In this document: piece by piece, positions 8,882 through 17,949 of the stretch
Layout of the letters: every line of letters starts with the position of its first letter
Numbering within the stretch: position 1 is the stretch's first letter
From: Lysobacter sp. BMK333-48F3
GTDB taxonomy: Bacteria; Pseudomonadota; Gammaproteobacteria; Xanthomonadales; Xanthomonadaceae
Length of the DNA stretch: 64,000 nucleotides
NCBI RefSeq assembly: GCF_019733395.1
Contig: NZ_JAIHOO010000001.1
Location: forward strand, 4,883,394 to 4,947,393
Direction: 5' to 3'
Notes under the pieces: model-generated
Seen by the model: the letters and a program-made list of their open reading frames with translations, nothing else
The model's database searches: none
Told to the model about the DNA's origin: nothing
Made by a program: the position numbers and the translations under genes

Positions 8882-10557
8882 GCGGACTGGTGCACACCGG
8901 CCACCGCGCGCCCGGACGGATCGGCGGCGTTGGCGAAAGCCGCGTCCCAGGCGATCGCCGCCGGCGACGAGCAGGCGATCGACTTGCCGCCCGGCACCGT
9001 CTGCGCGCAGGCCTCGCCGGGGAACTGGCGCTCGAACAGGCTGCGGTAGTAGTACGCCTCCTTGGTCTGCGGGGTGTTGATCGGAAAACGCACCGCCGCC
9101 GCGGCGAACTCGCGGTCGCCGACCTGGGCTTCGGCATGCGCCTTGAGGCCGTCGATCCAGCCGTAGCCGACGCCGTCGCTGAACTGCTCCTTCTGCCGCC
9201 ACAGGATCTCCTTCGGCAGATAGCCCTCGAAAGCCTCGCGCAGGACCGCCTTCTCGATCCGTCCGGCCGGCTTGTCGACCATCTTGGCCTGCGCGTCCAT
9301 GCGCATCGCCACGTCGAGGAATTCCACGTCCAGGAACGGCACCCGCGGCTCCACGCCCCAGGCCATCATCGACTTGTTCGCGCGCAGGCAGTCGTAGCTG
9401 TGCAGCGCGTCGAGCTTGCGCACCAGTTCCTCGTGGAATTCGCGCGCGTTCGGCGCCTTGTGGAAGTACAGATAGCCGCCGAAGATCTCGTCCGAACCTT
9501 CGCCCGACAGCACCATCTTCACCCCCATCGCCTTGATCCGCCGCGCCAGCAGGAACATCGGCGTGGACGCGCGGATGGTGGTGACGTCGTAGGTCTCGAT
9601 GTGGGCGATCACGTCCGGCAGCGCGTCCAGGCCCTCCTCGAAGGTGTAGGTGAAGCCGTGGTGCACCGTGCCCAGCGCCTTGGCGGCGATTTCCGCCGCG
9701 GCCAGGTCGGGCGAGCCCTCCAGGCCGATGGCGAAGGAATGCAGGCGCGGCCACCAGGCCTCGGCCTGATCGTCTTCCTCGATCCGGCGCCGGGCGAAGC
9801 GCGCCGCGCAAGCCGCCACCAGCGAGGAATCCAGGCCGCCGGACAGCAGCACGCCGTAGGGCACGTCGCTCATCATCTGCCGGTGCACCGCGCGCTCGAA
9901 GGCCTCGCGCAGCTCCTGCAACGAGACCTCGACCCCGCGCACCGCCTCGTACTCGCGCCACGGCCGCTGGTAGTACTTCACCGCCACCCCGACTTCGCTG
10001 TCGTAGTAGTGCCCCGGCGGGAACGGCGCGACGTCGTCGCACAGCCGCGCCAGCGCCTTCATCTCCGAAGCCACCCACAATCGGCCGTCGGCGTCGTGGC
10101 CCCAGTACAGCGGACACACCCCGATCGGATCACGCGCGATCACGTAGCGGCCGCGCGCCGCATCCCACAGGGCGAAGGCGAAGATTCCGTTGAGCCGGCC
10201 GACCCACTCGCCGATCTCGCCGCCTTCGCGGTACAGGGCGTTGATGACCTCGCAGTCGGACTTGGTCTGGAACGCGTAAGGCGTACCCAGTTGCTGCTCG
10301 AGTTCGCGATGGTTGTAGATCTCGCCGTTCACCGCCAGCGCCAGCTCGCCGTCGGCCGAACGCAGCGGCTGCGAGCCGCCGGTGGGGTCGACGATGGCCA
10401 GGCGCTCGTGGACCAGGATCGCGCGCGGCTCGACGCTGACCCCGGACCAGTCCGGACCGCGGTGGCGTTGGCGCGCCGACAGGGACAGCGCCAGCGGGCG
10501 CAGCGGGCGCAGGTCGGCGCCGGGACGCAGGTCGAACAGACCGAGGATCGAGCACAT
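8872..10557 (-). CDS. asnB: Asparagine synthase B, glutamine-hydrolysing
   Basis: A 561-residue amidotransferase making Asn from Asp, ATP and glutamine. The start at 10557 places Cys2 directly after Met (MCSILGLFD); this Cys becomes the N-terminal nucleophile of the class II glutaminase domain (residues about 1-210, with RHRGPD and the AVNGEIYNH segment). The synthetase domain follows with the PP-loop LLSGGLDSSLVAA and a SGEGSDEIFGGY motif. Length matches E. coli AsnB (554). A CCAGGAG ribosome binding site precedes the start. The mRNA leader encodes an Asn-rich peptide and a terminator, so expression is probably controlled by Asn-tRNA charging. Confidence 0.96.
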   Translation of the reverse strand: MCSILGLFDLRPGADLRPLRPLALSLSARQRHRGPDWSGVSVEPRAILVHERLAIVDPTGGSQPLRSADGELALAVNGEIYNHRELEQQLGTPYAFQTKSDCEVINALYREGGEIGEWVGRLNGIFAFALWDAARGRYVIARDPIGVCPLYWGHDADGRLWVASEMKALARLCDDVAPFPPGHYYDSEVGVAVKYYQRPWREYEAVRGVEVSLQELREAFERAVHRQMMSDVPYGVLLSGGLDSSLVAACAARFARRRIEEDDQAEAWWPRLHSFAIGLEGSPDLAAAEIAAKALGTVHHGFTYTFEEGLDALPDVIAHIETYDVTTIRASTPMFLLARRIKAMGVKMVLSGEGSDEIFGGYLYFHKAPNAREFHEELVRKLDALHSYDCLRANKSMMAWGVEPRVPFLDVEFLDVAMRMDAQAKMVDKPAGRIEKAVLREAFEGYLPKEILWRQKEQFSDGVGYGWIDGLKAHAEAQVGDREFAAAAVRFPINTPQTKEAYYYRSLFERQFPGEACAQTVPGGKSIACSSPAAIAWDAAFANAADPSGRAVAGVHQSALV

Positions 10558-10620
10558 CGGGGTATCTCCAGGAGGGGGTGAGCGGCGGTTGAGGTGGGAT
10601 GGGAAAGCGTTTCGGGGGCC

Positions 10621-10658
10621 TGAAACGCAAGAAGCCCGCACTTCGCAGTGCGGGCTTC
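10621..10658 (-). terminator. Attenuator terminator hairpin in the asnB leader
   Basis: A perfect 12-bp stem, GAAGCCCGCACT and AGTGCGGGCTTC, with a 4-base loop (10631-10658), followed on the minus strand by TTGCGTTTC. It sits 64 bases before the asnB start and 28 bases after the leader peptide stop. Termination here would prevent asnB transcription. The U-run is short, so efficiency needs measuring. Confidence 0.75.
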
Positions 10659-10746
10659 CTGAGCGATTTAGCGTGTGTTGCGCGCGCTAATCGCCGGCCC
10701 GCGGGAGGCTGGCGTTATTGCGGTTATTGTTGTTGGCGCGCACGTT
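10631..10746 (-). promoter_or_regulatory. Asn-responsive transcription attenuator of asnB
   Basis: Elements in transcription order on the minus strand: Asn codons (10746-10714); GCGGGC at 10702-10697; a stop-codon hairpin GCGATTAGCG/CGCTAAATCGC (10694-10685 with 10673-10663, one bulge); and the terminator, whose 5' arm contains GCCCGC at 10655-10650. GCGGGC can pair with that GCCCGC to form an antiterminator enclosing the stop-codon hairpin. A ribosome at the UAG (10689-10687) would cover GCGGGC and allow termination. One stalled at the Asn codons would leave it free and favour readthrough. The sequence elements are seen; the switching is inferred from trp/his-type attenuation. The antiterminator stem is only 6 bp, all G-C. 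Confidence 0.7.
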
Positions 10747-10818
10747 GGCCACGGCCGCGCAGGCGCTGCCGGCGCGAGTGGCGCTGCGGCGGTCGGCGAT
10801 GGCGGACGGGAAGGTCAT
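10687..10818 (-). CDS. Asn-rich leader peptide of asnB (attenuation leader)
   Basis: A 43-codon reading frame upstream of asnB: MTFPSAIADRR at the start, then ANVRANNNNRNNASLP, ending AGD and UAG. Seven of 43 residues are Asn, six of them within seven codons (AAC AAC AAT AAC CGC AAT AAC). AAT is otherwise rare in such GC-rich DNA, which argues against chance. AGGA lies 7 bases before the ATG, inside a small dyad GATCCT/AGGATC. A TTGCAT, 17-base spacer, CAGGAT pair overlaps this site and could even give a nearly leaderless mRNA. The peptide itself probably has no function; its translation senses charged tRNA-Asn. A GTG at residue 23 would give a shorter leader but lacks a ribosome binding site. 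Confidence 0.75.
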   Translation of the reverse strand: MTFPSAIADRRSATRAGSACAAVANVRANNNNRNNASLPRAGD

Positions 10819-10942
10819 GAGCCGATCCTGCTTGAGGATCGCCCCGGATGCAAGCGCCCCCTCCCCACCGCCCCCGGGAGTGCGCCCCGCCGGCCGCCCC
10901 TCCCCCCTTGAACACTCCGCTCTCGCAACCCCGCGAGACCAG

Positions 10943-11001
10943 TCCCATTCCCCATTCCCCATTCCTGACTCCCGACTCCCGACTCCCGATTCCCGATTTC
11001 C
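10943..11001. repeat. 7-bp tandem repeat tract (GGGAATC/GGGAGTC type)
   Basis: Read on the minus strand, successive units are GGGAATC, GGGAGTC and GGGAATG, slightly degenerate. It lies between the divergent asnB leader and the acylase gene. The same unit forms a cleaner tract at 23741-23800. Confidence 0.75.
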
Positions 11002-11042
11002 GCCCTCCCGTAACAAGCTAAGCTCGCCCACGGAGGAACCCC

Positions 11043-13460
11043 ATGGCCAAATGGATCAGGCGCGCTCTGCTCGCGCTGTTGTGCCTGTCGTTGATCGGCG
11101 CCGTCGCAGCCTGGTGGCTGCTGCGCGGCAGCCTGCCCCGCCTGGACGGCGAACTCGCCCTGGCCGGCCTGTCCGCGCCGGCGAAGCTCGAACGCGATGC
11201 ATTGGGCGTGGTCACGGTGGACGCCGCGAACCCGGCCGACGCGGTGCGCGCGCTGGGCTTCGTCCACGCCCAGGAACGCTATTTCGAGATGGACCTGTTG
11301 CGCCGCACCGCCGCCGGCGAGCTGTCGGCGCTGTTCGGCGAACGCGCGCTCGACTTCGACCGCCGCCACCGCGTGCACCGCCTGCGCGCGCGGGTGCAGC
11401 AGCATCTGGCCGAGTTCAGCGGCGACCAGGCGGCGCTGCTGCAGGCCTATGCCGAAGGCGTCAACGCCGGCCTGCGCGGGCTGTCGCGCAAACCCTGGCC
11501 TTATCTGCTGCTGCGCAGCGAGCCCGAGCCGTGGACCGTGGCCGATTCGGCCCTGGTCGGCTATGCGATGTACTTCGACCTGCAGGGCGGCGACAACGCG
11601 CGCGAGTTGGCGCTGTGGCGGATCCGGCCGCATGTGCCGCCGGCCCTGTTCGCCCTGCTGACCAATCCCGGCAGCAGTTGGGACGCGCCGCTGTACGGCG
11701 CGCCGTTCGGCGATGCGGCCCTGCCGAGCGCCGAGCAACTGGACCTGCGCAAGCTGCCGGCGCCGGCCTCGGCCACGCTGATCCCCCTGCCCTTCCTCGA
11801 CGAGATCGGCAGCAACAACTTCGCCGTCGCCGGCAGCCTGACCGCGGACCGCCGCGCGATCGTCGCCGACGACATGCACCTGGGCCTGCGCGCGCCCAAC
11901 ATCTGGTTCCGCGCGCGCCTGCGCTACCCGGATCCCGGCGCGCCGGACGGCCGCATCGACGCCTCCGGCTTCACCCTGCCCGGCCTGCCGGCGGTGGTGG
12001 TCGGCAGCAACGGCCATGTCGCCTGGGCCTTCACCAACAGCTACGGCGACTGGGCCGACTGGTCGCTGCAGCCCGGCTGCGCCGCCGGCGCCCCGCCCGC
12101 GAGCTGCGCCGGCCTGCGCGTGCACGAGGAAACCATCGTCGTCGCCGGCCGCGCGCCGGAAAAACTCATCGTCCGCGAAACCGCCTGGGGCCCACTGCTG
12201 CACGACAACGCCGACGGCAGCGCGTTGGCCCTGCGCTGGAGCGCGCACCTGCCCGGCGCGCTCAACCTCGGCCTGGCCGAGCTGCAGCGCGCGGGTTCGG
12301 TCGACCAGGCGCTGCAAGCGGCCCGCACGGTGGCGATGCCGGTGCAGAACCTGGTGGTCGGCGACCGCGCCGGCAAGATCGCCTGGCGCCTGCTCGGCCC
12401 GATTCCCGAACGCGAGGGCTCGTGTACCACCGACGCGCTGGCCGAGAACGCCGATGCCGACGGTCGCCCCCTGCAGGTACCTACCTGCCCGCCGTGGACG
12501 ATTCAGACTGCGGATGCGCCGGACCTGGTGGCGCCGCCGTCGGGGCGTTTGTGGACCGCGAACACGCGTACGCTCGACGGCCTGGAACTGGAACGCATCG
12601 GCCAGGGCGACTATGTGCTCGGCGCGCGCGCCGGCCAGATCCGCGACGGCCTGTTCGCCAAGCAACGCTTCAACGAACGCGACCTGCTGGCGATCCAGCT
12701 CGACGACCGCGCGCTGTTCCTGCAGCGTTGGTGGCGCTTGCTGCAAGACCAGGGCCGGCACGCGCAGCAAGCCGGCGACTCGCCGGCGCTGGCCGCGCTG
12801 GCGCAGGCTGCGCAGCGCTGGGAAGGCCGCGCCGAACCGGGCTCGGTCAGCTACCGCATGGTCCGCAACTGGCGCCGCGCGGTGTTCATCCGCATCGCCA
12901 ACGGCCTGACCGCACCGGCGCAGGCGGCGTTGGGCGCGCAGTTCGAAATGCCCGACCTCAAGCAACTCGAAGGAGTGATCTGGCCGCTGCTGAGCCAGCG
13001 CCCGGCGCACCTGCTGCCGCGCAGCGAACGTTCCTGGGACAGCCTGCTCGAGCATGCCGCGCGGGACGTGCTGGACGAACTCAAGGTGCCGCCGGGACCG
13101 AACGCGGCCGCGCAATTGGCCAGGCACCCCTGGGGCGAGCACAACACCGCCTCGATCTGCCATCCGCTGGCCTCGGCCCTGCCCGGCTTCGCCCGCGGCG
13201 CGCTGTGCATGCCGCCGGACCAATTGCCCGGCGATGCGGCGATGCCGCGGGTGCAGCGGCCGAGCTTCGGTGCGTCCGAGCGCATGGTGGTATCGCCCGG
13301 TCACGAAGCCGACGGCATCGTGCACATGCCCGGCGGCCAGAGCGGCCATCCGCTATCGCCGTTCTGGGGCGCGGGCCACGACGATTGGGTCCACGGGCGG
13401 CCGACGCCGTTCCTGCCCGGGCCGGCGAAGTACAGGCTGGAGTTGCGGCCGATCGAGTGA
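11043..13460 (+). CDS. Penicillin acylase family N-terminal-nucleophile hydrolase
   Basis: An 805-residue exported or membrane-anchored amidohydrolase. Residues about 8-27 are one hydrophobic segment (LLALLCLSLIGAVAAWWLL). The precursor has an alpha-chain region (AALGFVHAQER-like motif near residue 75, typical of the family) followed by the autocatalytic site. Ser257 in GSNNFAV becomes the N-terminal nucleophile of the beta chain after self-cleavage. Asn and Arg residues expected in the active site follow (VGSNGHVAWAFTNSYGDWAD). Family members hydrolyse penicillins, cephalosporins or acyl-homoserine lactones; the preference of this one cannot be read. GGAGG lies 8 bases before the ATG. Confidence 0.9.
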   Translation: MAKWIRRALLALLCLSLIGAVAAWWLLRGSLPRLDGELALAGLSAPAKLERDALGVVTVDAANPADAVRALGFVHAQERYFEMDLLRRTAAGELSALFGERALDFDRRHRVHRLRARVQQHLAEFSGDQAALLQAYAEGVNAGLRGLSRKPWPYLLLRSEPEPWTVADSALVGYAMYFDLQGGDNARELALWRIRPHVPPALFALLTNPGSSWDAPLYGAPFGDAALPSAEQLDLRKLPAPASATLIPLPFLDEIGSNNFAVAGSLTADRRAIVADDMHLGLRAPNIWFRARLRYPDPGAPDGRIDASGFTLPGLPAVVVGSNGHVAWAFTNSYGDWADWSLQPGCAAGAPPASCAGLRVHEETIVVAGRAPEKLIVRETAWGPLLHDNADGSALALRWSAHLPGALNLGLAELQRAGSVDQALQAARTVAMPVQNLVVGDRAGKIAWRLLGPIPEREGSCTTDALAENADADGRPLQVPTCPPWTIQTADAPDLVAPPSGRLWTANTRTLDGLELERIGQGDYVLGARAGQIRDGLFAKQRFNERDLLAIQLDDRALFLQRWWRLLQDQGRHAQQAGDSPALAALAQAAQRWEGRAEPGSVSYRMVRNWRRAVFIRIANGLTAPAQAALGAQFEMPDLKQLEGVIWPLLSQRPAHLLPRSERSWDSLLEHAARDVLDELKVPPGPNAAAQLARHPWGEHNTASICHPLASALPGFARGALCMPPDQLPGDAAMPRVQRPSFGASERMVVSPGHEADGIVHMPGGQSGHPLSPFWGAGHDDWVHGRPTPFLPGPAKYRLELRPIE

Positions 13461-13501
13461 GCGGCCGACCTCGGAGCGGCCGCCGCGATCCGCAACATCG
13501 C

Positions 13502-13562
13502 GGTCGCGGCCTGTGACCGAAGGAAATCCCGGTGGAACCCCGCTCCCTCGAGGGAGCGGCTG
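13502..13562. repeat. REP-like repeat and 20-bp palindrome next to the IS insertion
   Basis: GTCGCGGCCTGTGACCGAAG followed by GGAAATCCCGGTGG, closely matching the copy at 1893-1935, then a perfect palindrome CCGCTCCCTC/GAGGGAGCGG at 13540-13559. The palindrome may also terminate the acylase transcript. The insertion sequence begins nine bases further on. Confidence 0.6.
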
Positions 13563-13570
13563 ATTTTTTG

Positions 13571-14403
13571 GGTAGTTCCCTACGAATCTGGACCAGATTA
13601 GGCTGGTTCCAGATGCAAAAATGTCCTGTTTGCCAACGTGCGCGGCCATGGAAATTGAGCGATGGACGGCTCAAGTGCCGGGCGTGCGCCCATCGCTTTC
13701 GTCCGGCCGTCTTGGCCTGGGAATCGGTCCGATTGAGCGCTTCCCAGAAGCGGCAACTGATCGAACGTTTCGCTCTGGGCGTACCGGTCTACCGGCAGCG
13801 ATTCCGGCCCGTATGCAGCCCGGCCACGGCAGAAAAGTTCTACCGCGTCCTGCGGGCTTGCTGCGCCTTCGAAGAGCAGTGGCGAGGGCCGTTCGATGGG
13901 GTCGTGGAATGCGACGAAACTACGTTTGGCGGCATACGTCATGGCAAAACCGGTTGGGGCGCCGCCGGCAAGGTGATCGTGTTCGGCATCGTCAAGCGCA
14001 ACGGCCAGGTCAAGGCCATGCCGATCGCGGCGCACGATCGCGACAGCGTGATGCAGCAGATCGAGGCGCACACCCGCGAAGGGTCGCTGTACTACACCGA
14101 CCGCTGGCAGGCGTACGCCACGCTGAAGCTACGAGGCGACCACGTGATGATCCGCAAGGAGAAGGGCAAGCCGGTCGGACGCGACCACATCAACGGCATC
14201 GAAGGCTTCTGGAGCTACGCCAAGAACTGGTTAGCCCCGTACCGTGGGGTGCCCCGCCAATTCTTCCATCTGTATTTGGGTGAAGTTTGCTACCGCTACA
14301 ACCACCGGGCCGAAGATCTGCAAGCCTTGCTGGACAAGGCTCTGCGGGTCATAGACCTTGACCAAATCACTCCACTTTTGGTCCAGAAACGTTAGGAATT
14401 ACC
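13571..14403 (+). mobile_element. IS1595-family insertion sequence, intact
   Basis: An 833-bp element with imperfect terminal inverted repeats: GGTAGTTCCCTACG... on the left and, reverse-complemented, GGTAATTCCTAACG... on the right, both ending TCTGGACCA, 20 of 25 positions identical. It is flanked by a perfect 8-bp target duplication ATTTTTTG (13563-13570 and 14404-14411), the length expected for this family. It carries one transposase gene. It inserted between a REP-like repeat and a GTAGGAGCGGCG repeat, so no gene is disrupted. The intact ends and duplication suggest recent insertion. Confidence 0.92.
13613..14395 (+). CDS. IS1595-family (ISXO2-like) transposase
   Basis: A 260-residue DDE-type transposase. 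The start at 13613 is used because it lies inside the element; an upstream in-frame ATG at 13532 is outside the left inverted repeat. The N-terminus is a zinc ribbon (KCPVC and CRAC). Catalytic residues fit the ISXO2-like domain: Asp101 in ECDETTFGG, Asp163 in TDRWQAY, and the His192-Asn194-Glu197 cluster in HINGIEGFW. No frameshift or stop is seen, so the enzyme should be functional. A perfect match of all motifs makes the family call secure. Confidence 0.93.
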   Translation: MQKCPVCQRARPWKLSDGRLKCRACAHRFRPAVLAWESVRLSASQKRQLIERFALGVPVYRQRFRPVCSPATAEKFYRVLRACCAFEEQWRGPFDGVVECDETTFGGIRHGKTGWGAAGKVIVFGIVKRNGQVKAMPIAAHDRDSVMQQIEAHTREGSLYYTDRWQAYATLKLRGDHVMIRKEKGKPVGRDHINGIEGFWSYAKNWLAPYRGVPRQFFHLYLGEVCYRYNHRAEDLQALLDKALRVIDLDQITPLLVQKR

Positions 14404-14410
14404 ATTTTTT

Positions 14411-14434
14411 GTAGGAGCGGCGTGAGCCGCGACC
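14411..14434 (+). repeat. REP-like hairpin repeat
   Basis: GTAGGAGCGGCGTGAGCCGC followed by GACC, the same unit as at 1751 and within the 42.3-42.6 kb array. It touches the right target duplication of the insertion sequence. Confidence 0.6.
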
Positions 14435-14499
14435 GGGGACCCACGTCGTGCCCGTGCGCCGCGCAATCGCAACGAAGCGATCGCGCGCCTGCGCCCGCC

Positions 14500-15654
14500 T
14501 CAGCCGTTCTCGATCAGCAAGCGCTCGATCAGCGCCAGGTACAGCTCCGGCAAGGCCTCCAGGTCGGCCACCGAGACGTTCTCGTCGACCTTGTGGATGC
14601 TGGCGTTGACCGGGCCGATCTCGATGCACTGCGCACCCAGCGGCGCGATGAAGCGCGCGTCCGAGGTGCCGCCGCCGGTGCTTTCCTCCGGCGCGGCGCC
14701 GGCGAAGCGGCCCAGCACCTCGCGCGCCGCGGCGCGCAGCGGACCTTCCGGGGTGTAGAACGGCTCGCCGCCGCGGAACCACTGCAACCGGTACTCCAGG
14801 CCGTGCGCGCGCAGCACCTGCTCGCACTCGCGCTCCAGCCGCTGCGCGTTCCAGTTCGGGTTGTAGCGCAGGTTGAACAGCACCTGCAGCTCGCCCGGAA
14901 TCACGTTGTTGGCGCCGGTGCCGGCGTGGATGTTGCTGATCTGCAGCGAGGTCGGCGGGAAGGTCTGGTAGCCCTCGTCCCAGCGCCGCGCGGCCAGTTC
15001 CGACAATGCGGGCATGGCCTGGTGGATCGGATTGCGCGCCTTGTCCGGATAGGCCACGTGGCCTTGCACGCCGATCACGCTCAGCGTCGCCGACAAGGTG
15101 CCGCGCCGGCCGACCCGCAACAGGTCGCCCAGCGTGCGCGTCGACGAAGGCTCGCCGGTGACGCACCAGTCGATGCGCTCGCCGCGGGCGCGGAAGGTCT
15201 CGGCGACCTTGCGCACGCCGTCGATGGCGTCGCCTTCCTCGTCCGAGGTCAGCAGCAAGGCGACCCGGCCGCGGTGGCCGGGATGGCGCGCGGCGAAACG
15301 CTCCAGCGCGACCACGAACGCGGCCACGCTGCCCTTCATGTCGGCCGCGCCGCGGCCGTACAGCACGCCGTCGCGGATCTCGGGCCGGAACGGGTCGCTG
15401 GCCCAGCTCTCGGCCGGACCGGACGGCACCACGTCGGTGTGGCCGAGCAGGACCAGGGTCGGCCCCTCGCCCGCGCCGTGGGTCGCCCACAGGTTGTCGA
15501 CCTCGCCGTAACGCAGGTGCTCGCAGGCGAAGCCGGCGCGCTGCAAGCGCTGCGCGATCAAGTCCTGGCAGCCCAGGTCGGCCGGCGTCACCGACGCGCG
15601 CGAAATCAGTTCGCAGGTCAGCGCCAGGACTTCGCTGGGCGCGACGGCGCTCAC
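14500..15654 (-). CDS. dapE: Succinyl-diaminopimelate desuccinylase
   Basis: A 384-residue dizinc M20 enzyme that hydrolyses N-succinyl-LL-diaminopimelate in lysine and peptidoglycan-precursor synthesis. The first metal motif is [11 protein letters not shown], the bridging Asp lies in GRGAADMKG, and the TSDEEG motif carries the catalytic and metal Glu pair. The C-terminal part has the [12 protein letters not shown] segment. Length fits the family (about 375). The start is a GTG whose last two bases and next A form the TGA of the preceding gene (GTGA), so translation is coupled. Last gene of the map-glnD-dapD operon. Confidence 0.95.
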   Translation of the reverse strand: MSAVAPSEVLALTCELISRASVTPADLGCQDLIAQRLQRAGFACEHLRYGEVDNLWATHGAGEGPTLVLLGHTDVVPSGPAESWASDPFRPEIRDGVLYGRGAADMKGSVAAFVVALERFAARHPGHRGRVALLLTSDEEGDAIDGVRKVAETFRARGERIDWCVTGEPSSTRTLGDLLRVGRRGTLSATLSVIGVQGHVAYPDKARNPIHQAMPALSELAARRWDEGYQTFPPTSLQISNIHAGTGANNVIPGELQVLFNLRYNPNWNAQRLERECEQVLRAHGLEYRLQWFRGGEPFYTPEGPLRAAAREVLGRFAGAAPEESTGGGTSDARFIAPLGAQCIEIGPVNASIHKVDENVSVADLEALPELYLALIERLLIENG

Positions 15655-16010
15655 GAGCCGATCCCGAAGCGCTGCTTGAAGCCGTTGTCGCTGAAGCCCT
15701 GGCTGACCTTGCCGTCGTCGGTGACCACCACCGGCCGGCGGATCAGCTGCGGATACTCCTTCAGCAACAGCTTCCACTCCGCATCCGAGGCCGGCTCCTT
15801 GCGGTTCGGCGGCAGGGTGCGCCAGGTGGTCGAAGACTTGTTGATCAGGCTGTCCCAGCCGCCGAGCTGGTTCTTCCATTCGATCAGCGTTTCCGCGCTC
15901 TGCCGGTTGTCGCGGTAGTCGACGAAGCTGTGGGCGACGCCGAAGCGGTCGAGCCACTTGCGGGCTTTCTTGCAGGTGTCGCAGTTGTTCAGGCCGTAAA
16001 GAGTGGTCAT
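15651..16010 (-). CDS. ArsC/Spx-like thioredoxin-fold protein (YffB type)
   Basis: A 119-residue protein of the ArsC/Spx family. The single redox Cys sits in [12 protein letters not shown] near residue 9, giving a CxxC pair (Cys9 and Cys12) at the start of a thioredoxin-like fold. A conserved [11 protein letters not shown] segment lies near the C-terminus. It resembles the YffB/Spx branch often found before dapE; arsenate reduction is not implied. Its ATG overlaps the stop of the upstream gene (ATGA) and its stop overlaps the dapE start. Confidence 0.85.
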   Translation of the reverse strand: MTTLYGLNNCDTCKKARKWLDRFGVAHSFVDYRDNRQSAETLIEWKNQLGGWDSLINKSSTTWRTLPPNRKEPASDAEWKLLLKEYPQLIRRPVVVTDDGKVSQGFSDNGFKQRFGIGS

Positions 16011-16477
16011 GGCTGTCTCATCGATGTCGCTTTGATCGTGGCGATGCGTTGCTTGAGTTCGCCGGCCAACGGGTTCGGCTTATAGGGAAGGCAGTCGGAC
16101 GCGGCGGACAACGGCACGAAGGCGATACGGTCGCCCAGCGCGCCGGCGCGGTCCAGCCGCAAGCTCAACCGGGCCGGATTGGTGTTGCGGGTGACGCTGA
16201 CGTCGACGATGTCGCGCAACGCGACGGTCTGCTCCAGTCCGCCCTTGCGGACCTTGAGTTTATCGCCGTCGTCCAGCACTTCGTCGGCCAGATCGGCCGT
16301 GTAACGGCGCACGACGAAGAACCCGACCGCGATCATGAGCGGCAGAACCAAGACAGGGGTGGATCCGGCCGGCTCGTTGAACAGCAAATACAAGAACGAG
16401 AGGCTCGGCAGTCCCAAAAAAAACGCCGGAAACACCTTTTTGTAGCAGAACGTCATCGACGACGAGATCCTGCGCAC
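16007..16477 (-). CDS. Small membrane protein, paralogue of the next gene
   Basis: A protein of 156 residues if the GTG at 16477 is used ([10 protein letters not shown]); an ATG at 16456 would give 149. The GTG is preferred because the resulting VRRISSS aligns with MLRISSP in the paralogue at 16566-17033. Two hydrophobic stretches ([15 protein letters not shown] and [14 protein letters not shown]) are followed by a soluble beta-rich domain with [18 protein letters not shown], resembling PH-like domains of membrane proteins. Function unknown. Its stop overlaps the ArsC-like start. Confidence 0.65.
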   Translation of the reverse strand: MRRISSSMTFCYKKVFPAFFLGLPSLSFLYLLFNEPAGSTPVLVLPLMIAVGFFVVRRYTADLADEVLDDGDKLKVRKGGLEQTVALRDIVDVSVTRNTNPARLSLRLDRAGALGDRIAFVPLSAASDCLPYKPNPLAGELKQRIATIKATSMRQP

Positions 16478-16565
16478 CGTCAGCCCCCCGATAGTTTGCA
16501 ACGCATGGTTTTCGGCGCGCTGCGCAGCGCTCGCGCACGGCCATCGACTCGACCGCACCGCTCTT

Positions 16566-17033
16566 TCATCGCCGTGAGGAGGGCCCGGGCCGCGCATCGC
16601 GCATCTGGCCCACGCGCCTCTCCAGATCGGCCACCGCCGGGTGCTTGCGATACCCCGGCCATGGATCGCCCAAGGGCAAAAAAACGATGTGCCGGCCCAG
16701 GACGCCGGGCTTGCGCAGTTCCAGCATGAGTTGGCCGCGCTGCAGCCAGCCGGCCGGGCGCAGCGCTTGCACATCGGCAAGCGCCACCCGGGTCTCGACC
16801 TTGCCTCGCCGCACGCGCAGCACGTCTCCGGCCCACTCGACCTCATCGGCCAGTCCCCAGTTCAGCGGCAGGAACGCCGCCGATACTGCCGCATAGGTGC
16901 CGAACACGGTGGCCGCCCACATCACCGGAAATCCCGCTGCGTAGGTCGCCGCGCATGCGATCGGCAGGAACGCCAGCGGCAGCAGCGGACGCCACTTGCG
17001 CCAGGCCGTCCAGGGCGACGAGATCCGCAGCAT
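16566..17033 (-). CDS. Small membrane protein, paralogue of its downstream neighbour
   Basis: A 155-residue protein with the same plan as the gene at 16007-16477: an LRISSPW start, two hydrophobic stretches (LLPLAFLPIACAATYAAGF and an Ala-rich second), then VRRGKVETRVALADVQAL, and a late HIVFLPLGDPW matching [10 protein letters not shown] in the paralogue. A tandem duplication is likely. It starts 11 bases after the dapD stop, inside the operon. No family name is offered; membrane association is predicted from the hydrophobic segments. Confidence 0.65.
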   Translation of the reverse strand: MLRISSPWTAWRKWRPLLPLAFLPIACAATYAAGFPVMWAATVFGTYAAVSAAFLPLNWGLADEVEWAGDVLRVRRGKVETRVALADVQALRPAGWLQRGQLMLELRKPGVLGRHIVFLPLGDPWPGYRKHPAVADLERRVGQMRDARPGPSSRR

Positions 17034-17043
17034 GCGGGCGGCG

Positions 17044-17945
<902 letters not shown>

Positions 17946-17949
<4 letters not shown>

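Noticed and set aside
10687..11031. A 114-codon frame covering the asnB leader peptide
   Set aside because: Its first two thirds are translation of the 7-bp repeat tract. Only the last 43 codons, from the ATG with a ribosome binding site, are credible.
13532..13612. Upstream ATG for the transposase
   Set aside because: It lies outside the element's left inverted repeat.
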